A stretch of 6,994 nucleotides of DNA. It comes from Bacteroidota bacterium. GTDB lineage: Bacteria > Bacteroidota > Ignavibacteria > UBA10030 > UBA8401. Shown here in pieces: positions 1 through 6,081 of this stretch. The first letter of the stretch is position 1. Every line of letters starts with the position of its first letter. Below the pieces are notes generated by a model, which saw nothing but the letters and a program-made list of their open reading frames with translations, ran no database searches and was not told the origin of the DNA. Made by a program: the position numbers and the translations under genes. Location of the stretch: positions 1-6,994 of the forward strand of contig JAVBYA010000086.1 of assembly GCA_030824295.1 (NCBI GenBank), read 5' to 3'.

Positions 1-1903
1 ACGTATTGATCGTTACGGTCTCTGAAGCATATTTGTGCCACCCCATCTCCACACCTGCTTCCACGGCCAGCCGTTTGGTAACGACGGCAGGAAGAACGGA
101 TTCGCGGTATTCAGCACTCTGCCGCTCGAACAATTCCCACGACGGCATGCTGACGAGACGTGCCTTCACGCCTTCGGCGGTCAGCTGCTCATATGCACCG
201 AGCGCATACTGCAGTTCGGAACCGGTGCCGATCAGAATGATCTCCGGCATACCGCTGCACGAAGCAAGCACATATGCTCCCTTCGCGGTCAACGCTGCCT
301 CGGCATATTTCGAACGGTCGATGAAGGGAAGTTTCTGTCTGGTCAATGCCAGGACGACCGGTCCGGTGGTGTGTTCAACGGCGATCTTCCATGCCTGAGC
401 GGTCTCGTTCGCATCCGCCGGACGGAGGACCAGTATGTTGGGGATGGCACGCAGCGCAGCAAGTTGTTCCACGGGCTGATGGGTCGGACCATCCTCGCCG
501 AGACCGATACTGTCATGCGTGAAAATGTAGATCGGGCGGATACCCATGAGCGCTGCAAGGCGGATAGGGGGACGCATGTATTCGGAGAAGATCATGAACG
601 TACCGCCGTACGGGATCAATCCTCCGGTCAGCGCGATGCCGTTCATCAGCGAGCCCATCGCATGTTCGCGCACACCGTACCGCAGATACCGGCCGCCGTA
701 ACTCTCCGGCTGGAAGTTCACCATCCCTTTAACGTAAGTATTGTTGGACGGGGTCAGATCCGCAGAACCGCCGAGCATGGCAGGAAGATGCGGCGTGACT
801 GCGGCGAGTACCTTGCCGGAGGCCTCGCGAGTCGCGATGCTTCCGTTCTCTGCCGTAAAGACCGGGAGCGCGTTCTTCCACGCTTCACCATGAACACCGG
901 TGAGGACCGAACGGAGCTGCGGTGCCAGATCGGGGTATGCTTCGGAATACTTCAGCACCATCACTTCCCATTCAGACTGCCGCTGCTTCCCTGCCGCGAC
1001 CGCTGCGCGGAAATGTTCCTGCACCTCCGCCGGAACGAGGAACGATGCATTCTCATCCCAGCCGTACGCCTTCTTGGTCAGCTTCACTTCCTCCTCGCCC
1101 AGCGGCGAACCATGCGCATCGTGGGAATCCTGTTTGTTGGGGCTTCCATACCCGATATGCGTCTTCACCTTGATCAGCGACGGCTTGTCCGTCACCTGCT
1201 GTGCATGCAGGATCGCTTTCTCGAGTTTCTCCAGGTCGTTCCCGTCGTGCACCGTCTGTACATGCCATCCGTATGCTTCGAAGCGGGCGCCGACATCCTC
1301 GGTGAACGAGAGTCCGGTGCTGCCGTCGATACTGATGTTATTATCGTCATACAGATAGATCAGATTGCCAAGCTTCAAGTGTCCCGCAAGCGATGCTGCT
1401 TCGGACGCGACCCCTTCCATCAGGTCGCCGTCACCGCACATCGCATAGACGAAGTAATCGAACACCGGGAAGTCCGGCCGGTTGAACGTTGCCGCAAGGT
1501 ACCGTTGTGCGATGGCCATGCCGACGCCGTTCGCGAATCCCTGTCCGAGCGGACCGGTCGTGGTCTCCACACCAGCCGTGTGACCATACTCCGGATGACC
1601 CGGAGTTTTGCTTCCCAGCTGACGGAAGGACTTGAGATCGTCCAGCGAGAGATCATACCCGGTAAGATGGAGCAGCGAATAGATGAGCATCGAACCATGT
1701 CCGCCCGACAGGACGAACCGGTCGCGGTTCATCCATTTCGGGTCCGCGGGGGAATGATGCAGGAACTTCGTCCAAAGGACGTACGCCGTGGGCGCTGCAC
1801 CCATCGGCATACCGGGGTGACCCGATTTTGCTTTTTGAACGCCGTCAATGGCAAGGGTGCGAATGGTGTTAATGCTCAGCTGATCGAGATTGGATGTGGA
1901 CAC
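1..1903 (-). CDS. tkt: Transketolase (3' end cut off by the window edge)
   Basis: This is a thiamine-diphosphate enzyme of the non-oxidative pentose phosphate pathway, moving two-carbon ketol units between sugar phosphates in the cytoplasm. The minus strand is open from 1903 to base 2, giving 634 residues without a stop. Compared with the usual 660-670 residues, roughly 30-45 C-terminal residues lie outside the window. Visible landmarks are SGHPGMPMG near residues 27-35, TPGHPEYG near 100-107, GPLGQG near 117-122, the ThDP/metal-binding GDGD at 157-160 followed by DDNN at 186-189, and HGSPLG near 264-269. The second half has DLTPSNN, YGVREHAMG with the catalytic glutamate, and HDSIGLGEDGPTHQPVEQ, which binds substrate and cofactor. 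The start is GTG at 1903, with GGAG five bases upstream. The frame has no ATG between there and the upstream stop at 1943-1945. No frameshift was seen. Identity is secure; only the C-terminus is unseen. Confidence 0.97.
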   Translation of the reverse strand, partial: MSTSNLDQLSINTIRTLAIDGVQKAKSGHPGMPMGAAPTAYVLWTKFLHHSPADPKWMNRDRFVLSGGHGSMLIYSLLHLTGYDLSLDDLKSFRQLGSKTPGHPEYGHTAGVETTTGPLGQGFANGVGMAIAQRYLAATFNRPDFPVFDYFVYAMCGDGDLMEGVASEAASLAGHLKLGNLIYLYDDNNISIDGSTGLSFTEDVGARFEAYGWHVQTVHDGNDLEKLEKAILHAQQVTDKPSLIKVKTHIGYGSPNKQDSHDAHGSPLGEEEVKLTKKAYGWDENASFLVPAEVQEHFRAAVAAGKQRQSEWEVMVLKYSEAYPDLAPQLRSVLTGVHGEAWKNALPVFTAENGSIATREASGKVLAAVTPHLPAMLGGSADLTPSNNTYVKGMVNFQPESYGGRYLRYGVREHAMGSLMNGIALTGGLIPYGGTFMIFSEYMRPPIRLAALMGIRPIYIFTHDSIGLGEDGPTHQPVEQLAALRAIPNILVLRPADANETAQAWKIAVEHTTGPVVLALTRQKLPFIDRSKYAEAALTAKGAYVLASCSGMPEIILIGTGSELQYALGAYEQLTAEGVKARLVSMPSWELFERQSAEYRESVLPAVVTKRLAVEAGVEMGWHKYASETVTINT

Positions 1904-1993
1904 GGATGCTCCGGAGTTGGAATTCTGACGATGCGTTGAATTTCATGAAAGATAGAAAATATTGAAGGAAAAAAGAAGACAATCCGCACCTCC

Positions 1994-2839
1994 TTACGCA
2001 GTGTACCATACGATCCAGAACAAAACCTCACGCGCGAACGGTATCATGAGATACGCACTCATCAGCGAGATCACAACGGATAATCCGGCCGCGGTCCGCC
2101 AGCGGAATTGATGCACGGTGCGGAGGGCGATGATATGATAACCGGCCATCAATCCCACCGCAAAAAAGACGATGCCCGGATCCCTGCCGACCCAATTCGT
2201 TGTCCGCCAACCGGTCATCGAATCGACCAGCCCGAGCAGACTGAGCAGGCCGAAGAGGATGACCGGCAGCAGAAGCAGATACGCTGCATGATAGTGGATC
2301 GAGTAAATGAGATGCTCTACGAAATACCGGCGGCGGAAGAAAAGGATAAGATGCAGTCCGACGGCAAAGGCAGGGATGACACCGAAGAACATACTCCTCT
2401 GGTATTCTTTAAAGACTGAATCCATCTGACCGACAAAGAGCTGCGGATCGGCCCCCCGTTCCGCGGCACGCTGTTCCAGCATCCGCAGTCCATCTTCACC
2501 GTTGGCATACGTGATGGACCAATTCAGGAGTCCCATCCTGTACCCGACCAGGAAGAAGAAAAGATTGAACAGCAGGAATAGCGAGATCGGTTTGATGAAT
2601 CTCTTCTGCTTGCCGTTGATGTACGCCAGGGTCAGAGAACCGGGACGCAGAAGGAGCGGTCCGATCGTTCTGAAGATCCTTCCATCAAGACTGGAGAATT
2701 CACGGAGCAGGTCCGTGAGGAACCGGGTGAGAGAAAGATGTTCCGCAGAGTACCGTTTCTGTCCGCATTCAGAGCAGAAGCGGCCGGGGATCGGGGCACC
2801 GCAGTTGGTGCAGACCATATCGGGAGCTTGTTCGTCCAT
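1994..2839 (-). CDS. DUF3667-like membrane protein with N-terminal zinc ribbon
   Basis: An integral membrane protein of about 281 residues with no established biochemical role. The N-terminus has a four-cysteine zinc ribbon: CTNC at residues 10-13 and CSEC at 22-25, followed by GQKR. A soluble stretch follows with SSLDGRIFRTI near 49-59, then RPGSLTLAYINGKQKRFIKP near 65-84; this LDG / RPG / NGK-KRFIKP order is what I recognise as the DUF3667 pattern, common in Bacteroidota. About five hydrophobic segments follow, near 84-100, 149-168, 185-204, 221-239 and 252-277. I chose ATG at 2839. A TTG at 2860 in the same frame would add seven residues (LFLLSSP) but has no better ribosome binding site, and an internal ATG at 2818 would leave only two residues before the first cysteine. 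No clear Shine-Dalgarno precedes 2839. The gene sits 31 bases after the poly-T of a strong terminator, so it probably needs its own promoter. The zinc ribbon and topology are read from sequence; function is unknown. Confidence 0.85.
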   Translation of the reverse strand: MDEQAPDMVCTNCGAPIPGRFCSECGQKRYSAEHLSLTRFLTDLLREFSSLDGRIFRTIGPLLLRPGSLTLAYINGKQKRFIKPISLFLLFNLFFFLVGYRMGLLNWSITYANGEDGLRMLEQRAAERGADPQLFVGQMDSVFKEYQRSMFFGVIPAFAVGLHLILFFRRRYFVEHLIYSIHYHAAYLLLLPVILFGLLSLLGLVDSMTGWRTTNWVGRDPGIVFFAVGLMAGYHIIALRTVHQFRWRTAAGLSVVISLMSAYLMIPFAREVLFWIVWYTA

Positions 2840-2869
2840 AGGACTGGAAAGTAGGAACAATCCCGAAAT

Positions 2870-2898
2870 AAAAAAAGGTCCGATCGTATGACCGGACC
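2870..2898 (-). terminator. Rho-independent terminator after the four-repeat exported protein
   Basis: Read on the minus strand, GGTCCGGTC (2898-2890) pairs with GATCGGACC (2885-2877) across a four-base ATAC loop. This makes a nine-base-pair stem with one G-T wobble. Seven T residues follow directly (2876-2870). The hairpin begins 26 bases after the TAG stop at 2924-2926, so it should end the transcript coming from the bat side. No T-run follows it on the plus strand, so it works in one direction only. Confidence 0.9.
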
Positions 2899-2923
2899 AT
2901 AATTAATGATTCAATAATGAGCG

Positions 2924-4807
2924 CTATTCCTTGTAGATGGTCACGCCCCAATGGGTGCGGTCCTCCGGCGGGTCATCGTTCCAGTCATTGAATGCGTGGG
3001 AATCATCCGTTTGGAAATGGACGACATAGTCCCCTTTCTCCAAATAAACGGACTTGTCGAACCGGCGGTTCTTCTTCGCACCGCCGGCATGGTTGGTCGT
3101 GCGGTAGGTCATCTCCCAGACCACTTCTCCGGTGGATGCCTGCTCGATCCATGCATAATCCGCCATCTCGTTCGAGACCCCTTCACCGATGGCGTAGATG
3201 CGGACCTTTTGCGAACGGTCCAGTGTGAACTTCTGACGCATGTGCCGGTCGTCGCGCACTTTGATCATCTGAACGATCACGTTCTCCTCTGCTGCTTCGG
3301 TGAACTTCGCAACATTCTTCATGGAGAAGTTCTCACCGGTGCCCATGATGGTGATGCCGTAGGACTCCGCGTCGAACGGTTTATCGTCGTTCCAGTCACT
3401 GTAGGCATGCGAGTCATCGGTCTGATAGAACACGATGTAGGAACCCGCCGGCAAGGTGATGAACTCATCGGCAAGCCGGTTCTTCCTCGCTCCGCCCGCA
3501 TGCGTCGTATTGGTGCGGTTCATGTCCCACACGCGCTCCCGCGTCTTCGCATTGATGATCCAGCCATAGTCCGCCAATCCTTCTTCGTCATGCTCATACA
3601 CTTCCTTCCCCATCACCTTCACACGGACGGTGCCGTGTCCTTCACCGATCGCGTAGATATGGAGACGTGATTCTTCCTTCAGCGTGAAACCGTACTGAAC
3701 GAACTCATCGTCCCGCACACGCACAAGCTGTGCAATGATGTTGTTCTTCTCCATGGAGTAATCGGAGAAGGAGAGCGAACCTTTGTCCGATTCGTTCTTT
3801 GCGATCATCGTGATGCCGTAGTTGAAGGGATCGTACGGAGGCTTGGAGTTCCAGTCCTCACGCGAATGCGAATCATCCGTCACATAGTTCAGTTCATAGT
3901 TCCCTTTGGCCAGTTTCACATCGCCGTTGTAGATGATGTTCTTGGATGATCCGCCGGCAAAATCCGTGTTGCTATGACGCATCTCCCAGACGCGTTCGCG
4001 GGTATCGATGTTGGTGATCCATCCGTAGTCGAACACCTCATCCTTGCCGCGGCCTTCACCCAGCGCATACATCGTTACGGTGACATCCTTCGTCACGGTC
4101 AGTTTCTTGCGGACAAATGCTCCGTCCCCCACACCGGTCGCAGCAATGACCGTGAGCGGATCCTTAAGGGGGGCATTGAAGGTCTTCACCGCAGAGTCAT
4201 CGCCGGGTGCAACGGAGAGCAGGATGCCGTATTCACTCTTGGCACGGTCCATGAACTCGTCATACATGGAAGAGAAGTCATCGTCGAACCAATTGAGGAA
4301 CTTATCGATATTGTTGCGCGAGCGCCCTTCACGGCGGTCGATGTTGATGGACATATAACTGCCGAACGATGAACTGGAAGAGAATCCGTACGCAGCGTAG
4401 TAAACCTCATATGAACCGCGGGGAAGCTTCACGTCATCTTCACAGGTCCGTTTCTCTTCTCTTCCGGACGTGTTATCCAGCGACATCTCCCAGACCACTT
4501 CACGGGTATCCGCGTTGATGATCCAGCCGGCGGCGAACATATCGTTCGATTTCCGTCGGCTGTTGAAGACCTCTGCCCAGGTATTCTTGCTTCCGCCGCC
4601 GACCGCATTGATATGCACGGTCATATCCTTGGAGAGCGTGAAACCGAGACCTTTCACCTCTTCTTTGGTGAAATCCTTCAGGGTGATGAAATATTTTTTG
4701 GAATCGTTCTGGGGCGGGTTGGGAGCGGAATGGACGAAGCCGAGTGACGTCAGCACGGCAGCGGCAACAATCAGGAACTGAATGGAACGTTGTTGTGATG
4801 TTCTCAT
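2924..4807 (-). CDS. Exported protein of four tandem beta-rich modules, unknown family
   Basis: I do not recognise the family. The 627-residue product has a classic signal peptide: RTSQQR, hydrophobic core FLIVAAAVLTSLGF at about 11-24, and probable cleavage after VHS at 27. No lipobox cysteine and no type IX C-terminal sorting domain are visible, so it is probably periplasmic or released. The mature part is four copies of one module at about 38-199, 216-336, 356-488 and 509-626. Each copy runs: FTL-type strand, IYAIGEG-like strand, a DYGWI segment, TRE-VWEM, a linker typically HAGG-KKN, L--G-Y-V-Y, then TDDSH---DWN---P and a closing YGITI-like strand. The first copy is degenerate and carries an insertion. 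Start ATG 4807 is supported by GAGGAG ending six bases upstream and by the signal peptide beginning there. It follows the SRPBCC gene by 106 bases with no terminator between, and the hairpin at 2898-2870 ends the unit. An adhesive, ligand-binding or envelope-stress role is possible but unproven. Confidence 0.9.
   Translation of the reverse strand: MRTSQQRSIQFLIVAAAVLTSLGFVHSAPNPPQNDSKKYFITLKDFTKEEVKGLGFTLSKDMTVHINAVGGGSKNTWAEVFNSRRKSNDMFAAGWIINADTREVVWEMSLDNTSGREEKRTCEDDVKLPRGSYEVYYAAYGFSSSSSFGSYMSINIDRREGRSRNNIDKFLNWFDDDFSSMYDEFMDRAKSEYGILLSVAPGDDSAVKTFNAPLKDPLTVIAATGVGDGAFVRKKLTVTKDVTVTMYALGEGRGKDEVFDYGWITNIDTRERVWEMRHSNTDFAGGSSKNIIYNGDVKLAKGNYELNYVTDDSHSREDWNSKPPYDPFNYGITMIAKNESDKGSLSFSDYSMEKNNIIAQLVRVRDDEFVQYGFTLKEESRLHIYAIGEGHGTVRVKVMGKEVYEHDEEGLADYGWIINAKTRERVWDMNRTNTTHAGGARKNRLADEFITLPAGSYIVFYQTDDSHAYSDWNDDKPFDAESYGITIMGTGENFSMKNVAKFTEAAEENVIVQMIKVRDDRHMRQKFTLDRSQKVRIYAIGEGVSNEMADYAWIEQASTGEVVWEMTYRTTNHAGGAKKNRRFDKSVYLEKGDYVVHFQTDDSHAFNDWNDDPPEDRTHWGVTIYKE
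2930..3283 (-). repeat. Module 4 of the exported repeat protein (C-terminal)
   Basis: Residues about 509-626. It has QKFTL (525-529), VRIYAIGEG (535-543), MADYAWIEQASTGEVVWEM (548-566), HAGGAKKN (573-580), FQTDDSHAFNDWNDDPP (598-614) and WGVTIYKE (620-627). The protein ends right at the last strand, leaving no room for a separate anchor or sorting domain. Confidence 0.82.
3344..3742 (-). repeat. Module 3 of the exported repeat protein (with short insertion)
   Basis: Residues about 356-488. Landmarks are YGFTL (372-376), LHIYAIGEG (382-390), LADYGWIINAKTRERVWDM (411-429), HAGGARKN (436-443), FYQTDDSHAYSDWNDDKP (460-477), YGITIMG (483-489). Relative to modules 2 and 4 it carries an extra stretch of about 10-15 residues (near 392-409, VRVKVMGKEVYEHDEEG) between the IGEG strand and DYGWI. 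Confidence 0.82.
3800..4162 (-). repeat. Module 2 of the exported repeat protein
   Basis: Residues about 216-336. Landmarks are VTMYALGEG (244-252), FDYGWITNIDTRERVWEM (259-276), FAGGSSKN (283-290), KGNYELNYVTDDSH (301-314), EDWNSKPPYDPFNYGITM (317-334). It is a full-length copy, though its HAGG position reads FAGG. Confidence 0.8.
4211..4696 (-). repeat. Module 1 of the exported repeat protein (degenerate)
   Basis: Residues about 38-199. It keeps GFTL (55-58), VHINAVGGG, AAGWIINADTREVVWEM (92-108) and LPRGSYEVYY (128-137). The HAGG linker is replaced by a charged SGREEKR segment, and the TDDSH-DWN block is missing. In its place is a roughly 50-residue insertion starting with five serines (143-147), followed by an acidic stretch with FDDDFSSMYDEF (174-185). 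The module closes with YGILLSV (193-199). Confidence 0.7.
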
Positions 4808-4827
4808 GGTTTTCTCCTCGACTTCAG

Positions 4828-4859
4828 ATTATTCATCCGTTACGAGGTGAAATTGCCAA
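4828..4859 (-). promoter_or_regulatory. Weak promoter-like sequence before the exported repeat protein
   Basis: On the minus strand TTGGCA (4859-4854) is followed by AATAAT (4833-4828), 21 bases before the ATG at 4807. Both hexamers are one base from the sigma-70-type consensus, but the 20-base spacer is longer than ideal. The 106-base gap is the only spot upstream of this gene with room for a promoter. The call is tentative; read-through from the SRPBCC gene is equally possible. Confidence 0.25.
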
Positions 4860-4913
4860 TAGTTGCAGGTTTTTTACGCGAAGAAGCGATCAATCAGCGG
4901 TGAATAGTGGAAT

Positions 4914-5309
4914 TCAGCGATTTTTCAGCAGTTCCTTGATCGGGGTCCAATAATAATCCTTCCAACCCTGTGCAATGGAATCAACTTGGTCCGAAGGAAC
5001 GCCGGAATGGACCATCGAAAGACGGCATCCGATGCGGGCAGCAGTAAGAGTGAGGGTGAGCAGGGATTCCACGCCTTCGGGCCAGTCCGAAGCCCTCCAG
5101 CTCTGTACGATCTTTTTCCCCGGTACCAGCGCGAGATTGCGGCCCGATGCATAGCCGTCATACACTGTGAAGCGTCCGCCGATCTTACCGCTGATCCTGG
5201 CCGGCGCACCGGTGAACGCCGCATGCGACGCAGAGGAAAGGAACATTGTGTACAGTTCGGACGGGGATGCAGCAAAGGAAACAGATTGTCTGATGGTCCT
5301 GGTCTTCAT
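4914..5309 (-). CDS. SRPBCC / AHSA1-like (Hsp90 ATPase activator homologue) small protein
   Basis: A 131-residue cytoplasmic protein of the START/Bet v 1-like helix-grip fold; members bind hydrophobic ligands or act as chaperone-type accessories, and the ligand here cannot be told from sequence. Seen: an N-terminal strand IRQSVSFAASPSELYTMF (6-23), FTGAPARISGKIGGRFTVYDGY (32-53), GRNLALVPGKKIVQSWRASDWPEG (56-79), later strands LTLTLT and RLSMVHSGVP, and the C-terminal helix AQGWKDYYWTPIKELL (113-128). The GG-F--YDGY and IVQSWR--DWP patterns are typical of the AHSA1 group, and the length is normal. I chose ATG 5309, which starts seven bases after the batE stop and gives the usual family N-terminus. 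An ATG at 5336 would overlap batE by 20 bases and add nine poorly conserved residues. The Shine-Dalgarno is weak (GAG six bases upstream), so coupling to batE translation is likely. Confidence 0.9.
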   Translation of the reverse strand: MKTRTIRQSVSFAASPSELYTMFLSSASHAAFTGAPARISGKIGGRFTVYDGYASGRNLALVPGKKIVQSWRASDWPEGVESLLTLTLTAARIGCRLSMVHSGVPSDQVDSIAQGWKDYYWTPIKELLKNR

Positions 5310-5316
5310 AGGAGAC

Positions 5317-6081
5317 TCAGATGGACTCGATCTCATTCTGCGGGATCCAGCCGACCTTGCCGTCCGCGAGGCGGATCTTGTACCATTGGTTCACATTGTC
5401 CAGCACCTGCACCTTCAGTCCCCGGTGAATGACGAACAGATCGTTCCCTTTCTTGTCCGGAGCGGACTTGATGTTCGCCACATCGGTCATGACCACGGCG
5501 TATTCGCTGTTGGCCTGCCGGTAGGACTGGATGAGGAAGTTCGCACCGCCGATGAGCAGCAGCACTGTGCAGACCATGCCGGTCATCAGAGCCGCTCGGC
5601 GGAGCTCGTACGAACCGGCGAACAGGAAGTACGAGAACGCTCCGAGTGCAAGAAGGAACAGGATGTACATCATTCGCAGCATCGTGTCCAGCGAAAAGAG
5701 GGTCAGCAGCGCGTCGGCCCAGCGGTAGATGAAGAGCTCCGGCAGCGATTCGATCTTGTCGGTCAGCTGAAGGTTCACCAGCTGGAGGTTCACCATCAGA
5801 TCGTCATCCTCCGGCATGAAGCGGCGGGCCCGTTCATAGTTCAGAACGGCATACTGGACCTTTCCCATCTTATAATAGGCATTGCCGAGATTGAAATAGA
5901 GCTCACCGTTCTCGTATCCGTTGGCAACGATCGACTCATACCGGGCCGCCGCAGCATCGTACTTCTGTTCCAGATAGAGGCGGTTGGCATCCTCGAAAAC
6001 GGATGACAACTCTTCCGTCTGCGCAAGTGCTGAGACGGAGACGGTAAAGCAGCAGAGCAGGGACAGGAGGATCGTTCTCAT
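5317..6081 (-). CDS. batE: BatE: TPR and SH3-like membrane protein of the aerotolerance operon
   Basis: A 254-residue envelope protein of the Bat system, which in Bacteroides was linked to oxygen tolerance; its exact molecular role is unsettled. A signal peptide (1-20, ending SALA before Q21) is followed by TPR-type helices at about 24-93, including LYLEQKYDAAAARYESIV and GELYFNLGNAYYKMGKVQYAVLNYERA. Two membrane segments follow at about 136-157 and 163-184. The C-terminal bacterial SH3-like domain (about 195-252) has VANIKSAPD, LHRG-type turn FVIHRGLKVQVLD, and WYKIRLADGKVGWIP. This TPR-TM-TM-SH3 order is the standard BatE layout. ATG 6081 overlaps the batD stop by four bases (ATGA), with GGGAG eight bases upstream lying inside batD, so translational coupling is expected. 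The reading frame is complete. Confidence 0.93.
   Translation of the reverse strand: MRTILLSLLCCFTVSVSALAQTEELSSVFEDANRLYLEQKYDAAAARYESIVANGYENGELYFNLGNAYYKMGKVQYAVLNYERARRFMPEDDDLMVNLQLVNLQLTDKIESLPELFIYRWADALLTLFSLDTMLRMMYILFLLALGAFSYFLFAGSYELRRAALMTGMVCTVLLLIGGANFLIQSYRQANSEYAVVMTDVANIKSAPDKKGNDLFVIHRGLKVQVLDNVNQWYKIRLADGKVGWIPQNEIESI

Noticed and set aside
35..1939. A 634-residue plus-strand open frame covering nearly the whole transketolase gene.
   Set aside because: It is antisense to a perfectly conserved transketolase. Its translation is rich in Arg, His and Cys, has no recognisable domain, and fits the mirror of GC-biased codons. It would be a trap for automatic annotation.
1941..1950. 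Perfect 10-base palindrome TTTCATGAAA upstream of tkt, considered as an operator.
   Set aside because: Several 10-base palindromes are expected by chance in 7 kb, there is no second copy nearby, and it is not placed against a recognisable promoter.
2951..3670. A 239-residue plus-strand frame antisense to modules 3 and 4 of the exported protein.
   Set aside because: The opposite strand has a signal peptide, a ribosome binding site and conserved repeats. The plus frame shows only the periodic reflection of those repeats.
4868..4894. Possible terminator between the SRPBCC gene and the exported protein (CGCTTCTTCGCG next to a homopolymer run).
   Set aside because: On the minus strand the stem is only three base pairs and is followed by A residues, not T residues, so it lacks the features of a rho-independent terminator.
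5167..6006. A 279-residue plus-strand frame antisense to batE and the SRPBCC gene.
   Set aside because: It is the shadow of two genes with clear family motifs; its composition (many H, Q, E, V) is that of a reversed coding strand, and no domain is visible.
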